Shown: positions 24,248-33,745 of the stretch, piece by piece
Layout: each line of letters opens with the position of its first letter
Numbering within the stretch: the stretch's first letter is position 1
Source of the DNA: Baia soyae
GTDB lineage: Bacteria; Bacillota; Bacilli; Thermoactinomycetales; Thermoactinomycetaceae
Length of the DNA: 54,181 nt
Assembly: GCF_004341445.1 (NCBI RefSeq)
Contig: NZ_SLXV01000018.1
Span: 1 to 54,181 of the forward strand
Reading direction: 5' to 3'
Made by a program: the position numbers and the translations under genes
The notes under the pieces: model-generated
Databases searched by the model: none
Seen by the model: the letters and a program-made list of their open reading frames with translations, nothing else
Told to the model about the DNA's origin: nothing

Positions 24248-24386
24248 ACCGGTACCTCCTTCGTTGTAGTATCAGAAATGATAAATAGTTACACTATTTA
24301 AATAACGTGATTCTATTAAATTTACTTGGTAAACATTTTACCTCATATATCAAAAAAATGGCTATCATTTTGACCACCCATTTGTA

Positions 24387-24423
24387 AAAAAAATCAGGAG
24401 CCTATTGCAAGCTCCCGATTTTT
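24387..24423 (-). terminator. Terminator of the secretion operon
   Basis: AAAAATCAGGAGC and GCTCCCGATTTTT form a stem with one mismatched position. It lies 7 bp beyond the last gene of the operon and has a good T run on the minus strand (from the AAAAAAA tract). Confidence 0.75.
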
Positions 24424-24429
24424 ATCATG

Positions 24430-24711
24430 CTAACTCCATATCTTGAAGCGCATCAGCAAATAGCGAAATCCCCCTACCAGTACCGCAAATATAAGAGCAT
24501 CTAACAAAGAAAACTGATCAGATGCCCATATAACCGTAAAAGCTGCCACTCCCCAAGCAAGCGGAATGATAAAGGGCCTTATGAAATAACTTATGATACA
24601 CAAAAAGATGATACTCATGACCGCCACTGCGTTCCCATATGCAAAGCCCATAAAGTAACTAATAAGAAAGATCTCAAGGAAAGGACCTATTGTTTTTATT
24701 AGCTGTTTCAC
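24430..24711 (-). CDS. Small membrane protein at the end of the secretion operon
   Basis: A 93-residue protein with about three membrane helices and little else (FLEIFLISYFMGFAYG, MSIIFLCIISYFI, LLDALIFAVLVGGF). The start is GTG at 24711 behind a GGTGGAG stretch. It follows the coupling ATPase gene by 36 bp on the same strand and is the last gene before the operon terminator. Not recognised. Its operon position suggests an accessory part of the secretion channel. Confidence 0.65.
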   Translation of the reverse strand: MKQLIKTIGPFLEIFLISYFMGFAYGNAVAVMSIIFLCIISYFIRPFIIPLAWGVAAFTVIWASDQFSLLDALIFAVLVGGFRYLLMRFKIWS

Positions 24712-24747
24712 TTCTCCACCACCCCAAACTGATGTCTGTGAACAGAT

Positions 24748-27423
24748 TTAATCATGGATGTTGTAGTTTTCGGTCATATATTCAGCAATTTGGGGATCAA
24801 TCTCTTCAATAGGGCGAGCTTCAGCAGATTGCCTCATTATTTCTAGCCCCCAATCCAATCCCCATCTCCTGGCGAACCCGATTTCCTCTGTACGGTGATC
24901 AGCTACTTTTCCATCTGGCAAATAAACAAATGGTCGATCATTTTCAACGACACATACTGTCGTGTGACTCCGTTGATTTTTCTTTGTCCGTAAATAAACG
25001 GCGACATTTCGCTCTTGTAGTCGTTCTAAGAAGGTTGTTTTGACCGATCCACGCGTCAAGCTTTCTACTTCATCAGCACCTTCATGTTGGGCACAGCTTA
25101 AGATCATCCCAATATTGCCTTTTATCGCCTGCATAAAATTCTCTTCATGAAATGAGTCAATATCTCTCGTAACAAGTCCGATCCCAAAATTATATTTGGC
25201 ATCCTCTGATAATAGAGACGTAACAATGGGGATCTGAACGAGATGAGCCTCCTCCACTAACATGAGATGGAACCTAGCACTATAGTCACGTTGTCTGGAA
25301 TATTGATGATAGAGATGAACGAGATGTCCAACTGTTATTTTCACCTCATTGTCTTGCATACCATATAGATCAAAAAACACGATATGGCCTTCATCCATTG
25401 CTTTCTTGTAATCAAACAGCGACTCTTTTTGTAGGAAGATTCTTCGCATAGTCGGATCTTGTAGTAAAGGATCAATTTGGGCTAAAATCGGCTCAATTTC
25501 CAAGTTCATCTGCTGATCAAATTTGGCCCAATATCTTTTTACATAAGGATCTTTACCGTTTTCAAGGACACTGTGACGAAACTTCTCGTTACGGAAAAAA
25601 TCATCGATTCCTAGCACTGTGTGAGCCACATCGTCCTCTAGTAAACTATGAATCGCCATAGCTAGTAAACGGCGTGTGCGGGCTTGTAAGTCACCTGGAG
25701 TCTGCTTAAACAATAAAATGTCAGCGATCTGTTCCGCCAGCTCATTAACCGGAATATCAGGAATCGAGTGTAGTAAATTAAGCCCTACTACATGAGTGGT
25801 ATCAGTGCTTAGATTAAAATGGTGTATCTTTTCCTTTGGAATATGGACTCCAGTTCCTTCTAAATAACGCAAGCGATTTTCAATAATCGCAATAATTTCT
25901 CTAGCGGGATCGATAATGGTAAAGCCCGGAGCATCTGGATTTTGAATCCAATCATCGATCATGGATTGGATCATTTCAACTCCTGCGCTAGATTTACCCA
26001 TCCCACTCGCTCCTGTTAAAAGGAAATGCCTACTAAGGTGCTCATGAGGAACTCTCACCTCTCGGGTGTAGAGAGGATGCTTCACTTTCCCAATCAATAC
26101 CCCTTCCGTCCATTCATTTTCAGCTAGGGACCGTTGATTTTGAGAGATGTGTAATAGCTTTCCCCGAGGATCTTCATCATTTGGTTCAGGATCCTGGTAA
26201 ATAAAATGATTGGCAGGTGGCAAGTGAAATAGATTGGCCATCTCTTCTCCCGACCAAATCATGAAGCTACCTGGTAGTGGAGCCGGGACTGGGTTCGCAT
26301 CAGCCATTGGATTCCAACGAGATTGTAACCAGAATCGAATCGTACCATCATAATTCATCGTAGTGGTAATCGATTCCGCAGTCGATCGAATAACGGAAAC
26401 TGCTTGTGGTGAATTGGACCAAATAGATAAACGCATTTTAAAGGGGAGTTCTCGTCCTGTTGTACGTTTGATGAGACTAATCTTTCTTTGCTTTTCTTCG
26501 GGATCCAAATCACTCATTTTTTTATCTTTCAAATCATCGTAGGCACCTTCAAATCTCTTTTCAAATCGGCTCCATTTTACAGGAGAAAATTGAAGATCGA
26601 TAAAAGATCCTGGTCGTAAGCAGTTTAAGACATCTCCTAACATACTTGCCTTCTTCTGCTCGAGCGAAGCTAGCGGCAAGCCCTTTCTCTTTCCCCATTG
26701 ATCGGTAAAGATCCCGCCTACTCCACCCCGTGTAGGTTGTGGAAATTGGCTTGGTTTCAGATCATGAATCTCCGCATTGGGATACGTACCACGAATCGTA
26801 TCAATGACACTACTCTTTTTATCGAGTGGAAATGAAAGATATATGCCGATCTCACTACTACCAAGCGGCATAGCAAATCGTAATCGGAACCAAGGGGGTC
26901 CCCATAAAACGCGGTGACGGCGATGGCGATGCATCTCTCCAAAAGTACGAGTTAATACCGTTATCTTTTCAATATCCAAAACCGTATCGTCTGAAGGCAG
27001 AATCCGGATATACCTGGCTTGTAACTGGGCTTGTTGTCGGTAGTAACGGTACAAAATATACCCTCCAATAACCCATAGCACTGCCCCTACAGCCGCTACC
27101 ACCAAACCCCAAAACAACACTTGTAGCGCAACGTCCCAGAGAGTCCCAGCTGTATCCACTACCACTTTTTTCGTCTCGTTTGCAACGGTTTGACCTGTTT
27201 TTCTTCCTTCTAGCGTTTCTTCCAGATAAGGCCAAACTTGTACTAAGAGCAAAAGAACGCCTACTGGTATGACCATATAGAACAATACAATCCTAGGAAT
27301 TCCTTTGAGCTGATCATCGCCGCCTTTGGGCTCTTTTAGCCAACTCATACCACGTAATCCCACCTTTTTTGAATCAACTATCACATTGATCCATAATCTT
27401 TCGGGAACAAAGGATTCTACCAC
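24748..27423 (-). CDS. VirD4/HerA-like secretion ATPase (coupling protein)
   Basis: The 891-residue protein has two N-terminal membrane helices (about 43-63 and 98-125) and a large cytoplasmic domain. The RecA/HerA-type ATPase carries Walker A GASGMGKSS at 471-479 and Walker B HLMLVEEAHL at about 745. Coupling proteins of this kind feed substrates into type IV secretion channels. The region at 130-460 between membrane segment and ATPase is longer than in typical VirD4. The start GTG at 27423 overlaps the preceding stop (TAGTG); an ATG at 27348 behind AGGTGG is the alternative. No relaxase gene accompanies it, so DNA as substrate is unproven. Confidence 0.8.
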   Translation of the reverse strand: MVESFVPERLWINVIVDSKKVGLRGMSWLKEPKGGDDQLKGIPRIVLFYMVIPVGVLLLLVQVWPYLEETLEGRKTGQTVANETKKVVVDTAGTLWDVALQVLFWGLVVAAVGAVLWVIGGYILYRYYRQQAQLQARYIRILPSDDTVLDIEKITVLTRTFGEMHRHRRHRVLWGPPWFRLRFAMPLGSSEIGIYLSFPLDKKSSVIDTIRGTYPNAEIHDLKPSQFPQPTRGGVGGIFTDQWGKRKGLPLASLEQKKASMLGDVLNCLRPGSFIDLQFSPVKWSRFEKRFEGAYDDLKDKKMSDLDPEEKQRKISLIKRTTGRELPFKMRLSIWSNSPQAVSVIRSTAESITTTMNYDGTIRFWLQSRWNPMADANPVPAPLPGSFMIWSGEEMANLFHLPPANHFIYQDPEPNDEDPRGKLLHISQNQRSLAENEWTEGVLIGKVKHPLYTREVRVPHEHLSRHFLLTGASGMGKSSAGVEMIQSMIDDWIQNPDAPGFTIIDPAREIIAIIENRLRYLEGTGVHIPKEKIHHFNLSTDTTHVVGLNLLHSIPDIPVNELAEQIADILLFKQTPGDLQARTRRLLAMAIHSLLEDDVAHTVLGIDDFFRNEKFRHSVLENGKDPYVKRYWAKFDQQMNLEIEPILAQIDPLLQDPTMRRIFLQKESLFDYKKAMDEGHIVFFDLYGMQDNEVKITVGHLVHLYHQYSRQRDYSARFHLMLVEEAHLVQIPIVTSLLSEDAKYNFGIGLVTRDIDSFHEENFMQAIKGNIGMILSCAQHEGADEVESLTRGSVKTTFLERLQERNVAVYLRTKKNQRSHTTVCVVENDRPFVYLPDGKVADHRTEEIGFARRWGLDWGLEIMRQSAEARPIEEIDPQIAEYMTENYNIHD

Positions 27424-28988
27424 TATTTACGTCGAATTTTCCCAAGTCTAGTAGAAGTGTTTGAAGCATACTGATTGATCTTATTTAGCATGTTGCGCAA
27501 ACCAGGGTCCGCAATCCCCTTGTCGGCCTTCCCAGAAAACGTTGTATTTAATACTCCATACAACTCTTTTCTCTTCCACATAACTCCTACCACTAAAATC
27601 AGCTGCATAATGATCGTCCATGAATACCCATAATCCTTAGGCGGAGTTAAGCGATAGAGGAAATTAGAGATTGTAAGCAAGATACTCAGAAAGACGCCTA
27701 ATATGATTTTTATTAATTGATATCCTAAAAATGTTTTTAGCCAATTGGTTGCAATACTCGACCATGCAGGATAGAGTGCTAAGAGCAACGCAATTGGAGC
27801 AAATAACGCAAAAATGATAAAGAAAAATTGATAGAGAATAACTGCCCCTGCTGTTAAAAAGAACACAATTCCAATTACAAAGTGGGTAATGCCGAGTAGC
27901 AATAGAATGCTGAGTCGTTGGAATGTGCCTTTGGTTGTCATCATGATATTAGGCGGATTTCCATCTGTCCCGATTACCTCTTGTTTGACAACTTGTTTCC
28001 TGGCTTCACTACCAGGTTTTTGGCTTAGTAACTTCTTGGCTCTAGCATAATTAACAGCATCGGAACCGTCCACATTGCCATATTGAAGCATCAAGTAGGG
28101 TTCATAAATGAGTAGGTGATACACTTGATCTGCTAAACGAAATGGATAGGTAACAGGAGAAGCTTTTACTTCATTCGAGTTTTGTGGTTTCCCAGCACCA
28201 TCTCGAATCCCACCTACTACGTCATCTTCAGAACTTCCTTCACCGGTTCCCACATCACCTAGATTTAACGAAATCCCCATCAACTCGGTACTGATTCCAC
28301 TACTAATCGCATTTAGATCTTTCATGATCCCACCCGCATTCGCGAAGAAAGCTAATGATGCCATGAAGATCACCATCATCGTAATAATACTGGAAACAGC
28401 ATTTGTCTGATCTCGTTTATACAAACCTCTGTATGCAAACCAAGCTCCTGAAATGACGATGACAAAGAGGATAAATCCACCCCATAATCCCTTGCCCGCT
28501 ACGATGGTAGTTCCATTAAAGCCAGCAAATTGTTGAATCGTCTTCTCAACCGTTTCAGCAAACTCATTTACAATATCTAATGAAAATGCGCTCTGGATGG
28601 CCGAAATGACCGTAAAATCCCAGCTGAGGATTACCTGCCAGATCGTATTATCTAGTTGATACAAGGTGTAATGCCCGATGTTTTCAGCCTTTTCGGCTAT
28701 ATCCCACCAGTTTTGGCCGTCCGCTTCAAACTCCAACGTGTACCGGCTCGAATCATATCGGGCATAGTTTACTTCATAACCCGCTTCTTTGGATTTCTTG
28801 ATCTTTTCTTCTGGGAATCTAGTAAAAACATCAAACAACATATTGTTGCCTTCTGTGCTTTGTGTTTGAACTTCCCCTGCAGGTATGGAGCTTTCTTGCC
28901 CTGTTTCTGCATAGACCAGATCACGACTACATATGAGGCAGATAAACAGGAGGATGAAGCTCATGGGTAGCCATCTTTTTTTGTTCAT
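27423..28988 (-). CDS. VirB6/TrbL-like multi-span secretion channel protein
   Basis: The start ATG 28988 lies 8 bases behind AAAGGAG, giving 521 residues. A cleavable signal peptide (residues 1-29, ending VYAETG) is followed by an extracellular N-terminal region. About seven membrane helices then occupy the rest (GLWGGFILFVIVISGAWF, LGITHFVIGIVFFLTAGAVIL and others) with a cytoplasmic basic tail. The pattern matches the VirB6/TrbL/TcpH proteins that form the inner pore of Gram-positive T4SS. It overlaps the coupling ATPase gene by one base and follows the VirB4 gene by 42 bp. Confidence 0.78.
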   Translation of the reverse strand: MNKKRWLPMSFILLFICLICSRDLVYAETGQESSIPAGEVQTQSTEGNNMLFDVFTRFPEEKIKKSKEAGYEVNYARYDSSRYTLEFEADGQNWWDIAEKAENIGHYTLYQLDNTIWQVILSWDFTVISAIQSAFSLDIVNEFAETVEKTIQQFAGFNGTTIVAGKGLWGGFILFVIVISGAWFAYRGLYKRDQTNAVSSIITMMVIFMASLAFFANAGGIMKDLNAISSGISTELMGISLNLGDVGTGEGSSEDDVVGGIRDGAGKPQNSNEVKASPVTYPFRLADQVYHLLIYEPYLMLQYGNVDGSDAVNYARAKKLLSQKPGSEARKQVVKQEVIGTDGNPPNIMMTTKGTFQRLSILLLLGITHFVIGIVFFLTAGAVILYQFFFIIFALFAPIALLLALYPAWSSIATNWLKTFLGYQLIKIILGVFLSILLTISNFLYRLTPPKDYGYSWTIIMQLILVVGVMWKRKELYGVLNTTFSGKADKGIADPGLRNMLNKINQYASNTSTRLGKIRRK

Positions 28989-29030
28989 CCACTTTACTCC
29001 TTTTTTCGTTTCCCCGAACCACACGAATGT

Positions 29031-31541
29031 TTAAGAGGTACCAGTCCGCCTGGTGATCCGTTCAATGGTAATTCCTGTCTGTGGCTTCTTATTGGAGCCT
29101 GGTCTGGTGTCGAATGCATGAAAAATTCGTTCCTCTACAATTTGAATCTCTAATTCATTGACACGTTTTTCAAGATCAGATAGCAAGCACATTCCGGTTG
29201 GTAGATTACGAATTCTCTCCACGTTGTAATCGTTTGCCTCGATTCCTAAGATATCGCAAGCGGCTTCCGCTTCTCGCTGGTCACGACATCGAAAAACAAA
29301 TCGACAACCTAAATTGGAGCGGATCTCTTCCCCTAGTAAATCCTTTGCATTTTGGCTAATCAGATAGATAGCGGCATTTTTACTTCTACCTGTACGGACT
29401 AGCTCCTCTAAAATCGCTCTTCCTTCACGAACCTTCGCTAATCTCCAAGATTCATCAAAAAGAACCAGTTTAAAGCCATCACCTGTCTGATGAGAGAATC
29501 TCCGCGAGAAATCCGAGATGGCCATCAACAGGGCAATGCCCATACGACCAAAATCCGTTTGACTCTCTTCTGGTAGCTGCAGATCTTCAATTTGCAGGAT
29601 GGTTAGCGGTTTCGACAAGTCGATTGCCTCTTGACTACCATCACCAAACAAAAGCTGTCCTTGGCCCGATGTCGCTAAATATTGGAGAACATCTACCATC
29701 TCTCCTAAACTCTCTTGTCGTTTCTCAGGTGCTAGTTTATTCGATTCCATCAAAGCTTCAAGTACAGCGGTCATTGATGGCTTAGAATTATTTTGTATAA
29801 CGGTATCTACCGCTTTTCCGATCGAAATCGCTTCATAGGTGCCATCAGACGCTCTTGATAAAAATTGGAGAATTCGCTTGGCCGTTTCAGCCGATGCAGT
29901 TAACTCAGCTGGATTATGAGCTCCTGATAAAGGATCCAACTTCCCTCCATCCTCCACACTCGCTCGTAGTGTAACGACCCGAGAGATTGGCTTTAATTCA
30001 GGTAATAAATCTGGCCAATGTCCACGCTCATCTTTTGGGTCAAAAATTAATACTTTTGATCCATTTAAAAGTGCTTGGTAGGCCAATAAGTTTGCCCCCA
30101 GTGACTTCCCCGCTCCAAGCGACCCAATAAAAGCCGCTGAAGCAGTTGTGCTTAACCTGGGATCTTTAGGCCCGCGATCATGCTGGAAAAACACCGGCAG
30201 ATTTTGTGACATCCCGATAAAATGCCCTTGGCCATCCCCCAATTGGCGGGTTGCACCAAACATCCCTGCCCCTACAGCAGTGGGATCCATGTGGTGAATA
30301 TAATCCGTAATATAACGCTTCGAGCCTGGTAAAAACTCATTAAATGCCCGCCACTGGTCTCCGTAGGGAACTTCAATTTGAACCATCATGTCGCTATACA
30401 AATCTTTGATGAGTTGAATTCGCATATGTAACTCTTCAACCGTAGTAGCAGAGACACATAAGATGATGGACGTTGTTAATAATGGAAACTTGTCCGTTCG
30501 CAGATTGTTCTCTAACTCTAGCGCTTCTTGGCGACTGTTTAAGATATGGAAAGAAGTATCCTCTCCACTTTCAGACGCATGCTCATCTTCTGCTTTTAGC
30601 TCTTTTTTCTTATTTTGAACTTGAGCGAGTGCCTTACTATACTCAATGGTTTCTGTTCTAACGGAGGCTTCAACAGGAAACGAGAGCTTTTGTAACTGAT
30701 ACAACCACTCAGTCCCAGGAAACGGAGCTTTATCTGGAATATGTGAAATGGTCAAAAAAGCCATATATCCTTTTCGAGATACTCCTTGAATAAATTGCTC
30801 TACTTCCAAGCGACGCCCCGCAGTAGCAGTAAACGATCCTTCTGCTAGCGTTAGTACATCACGTCCAGGACGAAGTGCTTTCTTTCCTTGTATGTGAACA
30901 GGAGTAGCTTCTGGTTTCCAATTTTTTCGTTTGGGAGTCCTAGCTATTCCTCGATAAAAACTGCGTCTAATCAGCCACTCAAAATCTTCGGTCGTCACTC
31001 TTCGCACACGAAAACAGCTATTGATTCGAGAATAAAACAACTCTTCCTGAGTCCGATATGTTTGGATCTCTTCTTCGAAAATTTCAGGAATCCCTGTTCC
31101 GGAACGAGCTAGCAAATATCGCTTAAAATCCTTCCATACATATGCGAGATCTGAAAAAATAGAACCGTTTTTCACTTGGTTTTCCTTTAGCTTAATTCCT
31201 AAATAGAAGCGATGCGAATGCACACCTTTCCCGGATAAGTGGTCCATGCTAGCTTCAATAAATCCAGCGCCCGCTTTCCCGAGATCGGGAGATAGCTGAC
31301 TACGGAGCCCGGCTCGATGTTCTTCTAAACTGTGAAATTCAGGAACGACGAGTGCATGCGTATCAGCTTGTATATTCCAGTAGAGGGTCTCCAGATTCCC
31401 CAGAAGATCCAACTGCTCATCCACCGAGCGAAAATCGTAGTTAAAAGGTTGCAATTCATAATAAGCAGAGACGGTTCCATCTATGCCAAAAATTAGATTC
31501 TGCTCAAAGTACTTAATCGGAAAGGGGATGTTTGGCATCAT
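29031..31541 (-). CDS. VirB4/TcpF-type T4SS ATPase
   Basis: This 836-residue protein is the energising ATPase present in every T4SS. The N-terminal part (1-440) matches VirB4/TraE proteins of Gram-positives. Walker A is GSLGAGKS at 473-480, followed by VLIFDPKDERGHW. Walker B is LVLFDESWRL at about 690. A C-terminal IYLISQNAKDLLGEEIRSNLGCRF segment is characteristic of the family. GGAGGTGACGG precedes the ATG. The start overlaps the TcpE-like gene by 29 bases, showing tight coupling. Motifs are intact, which argues that the system is in use. Confidence 0.92.
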   Translation of the reverse strand: MMPNIPFPIKYFEQNLIFGIDGTVSAYYELQPFNYDFRSVDEQLDLLGNLETLYWNIQADTHALVVPEFHSLEEHRAGLRSQLSPDLGKAGAGFIEASMDHLSGKGVHSHRFYLGIKLKENQVKNGSIFSDLAYVWKDFKRYLLARSGTGIPEIFEEEIQTYRTQEELFYSRINSCFRVRRVTTEDFEWLIRRSFYRGIARTPKRKNWKPEATPVHIQGKKALRPGRDVLTLAEGSFTATAGRRLEVEQFIQGVSRKGYMAFLTISHIPDKAPFPGTEWLYQLQKLSFPVEASVRTETIEYSKALAQVQNKKKELKAEDEHASESGEDTSFHILNSRQEALELENNLRTDKFPLLTTSIILCVSATTVEELHMRIQLIKDLYSDMMVQIEVPYGDQWRAFNEFLPGSKRYITDYIHHMDPTAVGAGMFGATRQLGDGQGHFIGMSQNLPVFFQHDRGPKDPRLSTTASAAFIGSLGAGKSLGANLLAYQALLNGSKVLIFDPKDERGHWPDLLPELKPISRVVTLRASVEDGGKLDPLSGAHNPAELTASAETAKRILQFLSRASDGTYEAISIGKAVDTVIQNNSKPSMTAVLEALMESNKLAPEKRQESLGEMVDVLQYLATSGQGQLLFGDGSQEAIDLSKPLTILQIEDLQLPEESQTDFGRMGIALLMAISDFSRRFSHQTGDGFKLVLFDESWRLAKVREGRAILEELVRTGRSKNAAIYLISQNAKDLLGEEIRSNLGCRFVFRCRDQREAEAACDILGIEANDYNVERIRNLPTGMCLLSDLEKRVNELEIQIVEERIFHAFDTRPGSNKKPQTGITIERITRRTGTS

Positions 31542-31932
31542 CCGTCACCTCCTCATGTCTGCGATATACAACCGTACCTGTGTAGTGGTATATAGCCTTT
31601 TTTTCAACTGGAATTTCTTGATATCTAGCAAAGTACTTAGGCTGTGAACGGTACTCAAGAAAGCGAATCAAAAATCGATGAGGTGCTTTACCATCTAGCG
31701 TTTTTCTTGTAAAAAACCATGCTACTAAGAGAGGGATGCCGATAAACTTAATCAGATAGTAATCGACCCAACTAAACGGGGGAATTTCATTTAGTAGAAA
31801 CATGAAGAATAAAGTTCCCGCAAAAAAAGCTAACTGTCGATACGAAACCGGAATAGGTAATTGAATCCCTTGGACAGAATAAACGGTCTTCTCAATGCGA
31901 AACACCTGGTTGTAAACTCGAATTTGTTTCAT
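31513..31932 (-). CDS. TcpE-like conjugation membrane protein
   Basis: The 139-residue protein has two or three membrane helices (about 31-45, 52-72) and a conserved cytoplasmic segment: TLDGKAPHRFLIRFLEYRSQPK. This combination immediately upstream of a VirB4 gene is typical of TcpE proteins of Tn916/pCW3-type conjugation systems. It overlaps the VirB4 gene by 29 bases. Assembles with the ATPase at the membrane in known systems. Confidence 0.78.
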   Translation of the reverse strand: MKQIRVYNQVFRIEKTVYSVQGIQLPIPVSYRQLAFFAGTLFFMFLLNEIPPFSWVDYYLIKFIGIPLLVAWFFTRKTLDGKAPHRFLIRFLEYRSQPKYFARYQEIPVEKKAIYHYTGTVVYRRHEEVTDDAKHPLSD

Positions 31933-31936
31933 GGCA

Positions 31937-32206
31937 TCACTTCAAAAACGCTTCAAATAGCCATGAAAACCCATTTTCACCCAAGGATTGCACCAATTCT
32001 GGTTTGAAAACAAATACGCTGACGAACATAGCAAACAAAGCGAATCCTAAAAATGCGGTAAATGCACGCTTCCAAAATAGAGTAACACTTACAAAAATAA
32101 CGATTAGTAAAAAAACGGATCCGATCTCTGCGCCTAAAGATTTCTCTAATTTAGCAGCAGGAGTATCAGCTAAAAAAATAGCTAATGGATATAAAACATC
32201 ATTCAT
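31937..32206 (-). CDS. TcpD-like small membrane protein
   Basis: The 89-residue protein has two membrane helices (about 27-45 and 49-68) and a short extracellular N-terminus. Small proteins of this shape stand between tcpC and tcpE in Gram-positive conjugation operons. AGTGAGGTAG precedes the ATG, 1 base after the stop of the TcpC-like gene. The sequence itself carries no diagnostic motif, so the assignment rests mainly on position. Confidence 0.6.
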   Translation of the reverse strand: MNDVLYPLAIFLADTPAAKLEKSLGAEIGSVFLLIVIFVSVTLFWKRAFTAFLGFALFAMFVSVFVFKPELVQSLGENGFSWLFEAFLK

Positions 32207-32207
32207 A

Positions 32208-33107
32208 CTACCTCACTCCTTGCTTCATATTTGTTACATAAAAACGGTCGCCTTCCTTCACTACTGATAGAGAGTATTGATAGGATAGCTGGCCTCCACT
32301 AGGTAAGTCAGTAAACGACACATCACATTTCACTTCTAGTTTTCCTTGCTTCTTGGTAACAGCCACATTTTTTACATCAGACAAGCCAACTAAACCAGTC
32401 AATCCCTTTGAAATGACATTCTTTTCTTTTTCATAGTAGCCAATTTCATTAGCAGTCCCTGTGGTATACACCTTCCAAAACGTCTTTAAGAAATTCTCAA
32501 CTTGGACTCGTTCTGCATCTGAAACCGCTTCTCCCGGTTCGGATTTCATCTCAGGTAGCTCTATTTTAGCGGGAACTGGTGGTGCCATTAAATAAGGCTT
32601 ATCTACTACTAGGAAGGACTCACCTGATTTCTGAATCGTAACAGCTAGATAGCGGATGGCCCTGCGCTGATCACTTTCGTTTTTAGCATGGGTCAGAACA
32701 GTATCCACTGTGACGTATACCTTTTTCATCCCACCTTCACCATCTTCTATTCTCCATATTCCAACCGAACGAGGGAATGAATTATAGGTAGCATTCTTCA
32801 TATCGATTCCCGCTTGCGGATCTACTGTGGAATGCAAATAAGGCTTCAATCGACTAGCACGAATCGTCTCATTTCCTTGATTCCACGTAAAATATTCCCG
32901 TACAAATTGGTCCACAAAAGCAGTCTCACTTAAAACGTCTCCCAATCCGTCCCCCTGCACTTCTTGTTTTGCCGCTGTTACGGTTCTTGGACTCGAAGGT
33001 ACAATCCCAAACTGGATTAACCATACAGCTGTTGTACTGACTGCTGTATAGATCAATAGCAGCCAAAATCCAAATATCGCAAACTTCCGCTTCGCTAGTT
33101 GTGACAT
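32208..33107 (-). CDS. TcpC/VirB8-like conjugation protein
   Basis: The 299-residue protein has one N-terminal membrane helix (about 11-31). Two NTF2-like domains follow: one beginning FVDQFVREYFTWNQGNE (about 62-165), the other around ENFLKTFWKVYTTGTANEIGYYEK (about 200-297). This is the layout of TcpC, a bitopic scaffold protein outside the membrane that is equivalent to VirB8. It lies 17 bp after the sortase gene, in the same operon. GAGGAAG precedes the ATG. Confidence 0.82.
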   Translation of the reverse strand: MSQLAKRKFAIFGFWLLLIYTAVSTTAVWLIQFGIVPSSPRTVTAAKQEVQGDGLGDVLSETAFVDQFVREYFTWNQGNETIRASRLKPYLHSTVDPQAGIDMKNATYNSFPRSVGIWRIEDGEGGMKKVYVTVDTVLTHAKNESDQRRAIRYLAVTIQKSGESFLVVDKPYLMAPPVPAKIELPEMKSEPGEAVSDAERVQVENFLKTFWKVYTTGTANEIGYYEKEKNVISKGLTGLVGLSDVKNVAVTKKQGKLEVKCDVSFTDLPSGGQLSYQYSLSVVKEGDRFYVTNMKQGVR

Positions 33108-33124
33108 GGTCTTCCTCCTACTGA

Positions 33125-33745
33125 TTAATCCGAATTGGTCAATCGCTTCGTTAAATGGGCTTCAATGATATACCGTTCTGGGGCAGGACCAATATATGAA
33201 AACGGATAACAAGTAGTAAGAGTGAGGACAGGCTTTTCCCTTGGAACGATAACGGTACGATCTAATGCATCTGTCTTCCACATCTTCTGAATCACATAGA
33301 CAAATGTTTCACGAACGGTAACAACCCGCAATTCGTCACCTAGTTGCATTTTCCCCATTTGCCTAAAAATGGTGTCACGGTGGCCAGATAATACTGCATT
33401 ATCTGGTTCTCCTGGTAAGACACTTTTCGAATAGTGCCCCACTCCCCGCTCCAGTTCATCTTCATTTGTGCCTTCTATAATTGGCATCTTTGCTTCCAAT
33501 CGAGGGATGACTAAATCCGCAAAATGCTCCCCTTTTTTAGGACGCTCAGTAGCAGGTACGGTACGCCATAAAACATCTTCCGATTTTTGTACATCCCCCT
33601 TCTCTGCTTGCCCAGAAGGGGGATGTACTTTATCCGCTGTTGTCTCTACTACTTGTAATTGAAGAATGTAACTCACACCTGAATAGCTTGCATAGCCAAT
33701 CCCTGCTGTTAGAAAAAATATCGCAAGCCACTGATTCCATTTCAC
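33125..33745 (-). CDS. Class D sortase
   Basis: Sortases cut surface proteins at LPxT motifs and join them to cell wall or partner proteins. The 206-residue protein has an N-terminal membrane anchor (about 7-27). The catalytic triad is complete: His122 (LSGHRDTIF), Cys179 (TLTTCYPF) and Arg191 (APERYIIE). The TLTTCYP and short single-domain form fit class D, which prefers LPxTA substrates. The adjacent gene encodes a protein ending LPQTA, an exact fit. Start GTG at 33745 overlaps the substrate gene's stop (GTGA). Its place as second gene of a T4SS operon is unusual. Confidence 0.9.
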   Translation of the reverse strand: MKWNQWLAIFFLTAGIGYASYSGVSYILQLQVVETTADKVHPPSGQAEKGDVQKSEDVLWRTVPATERPKKGEHFADLVIPRLEAKMPIIEGTNEDELERGVGHYSKSVLPGEPDNAVLSGHRDTIFRQMGKMQLGDELRVVTVRETFVYVIQKMWKTDALDRTVIVPREKPVLTLTTCYPFSYIGPAPERYIIEAHLTKRLTNSD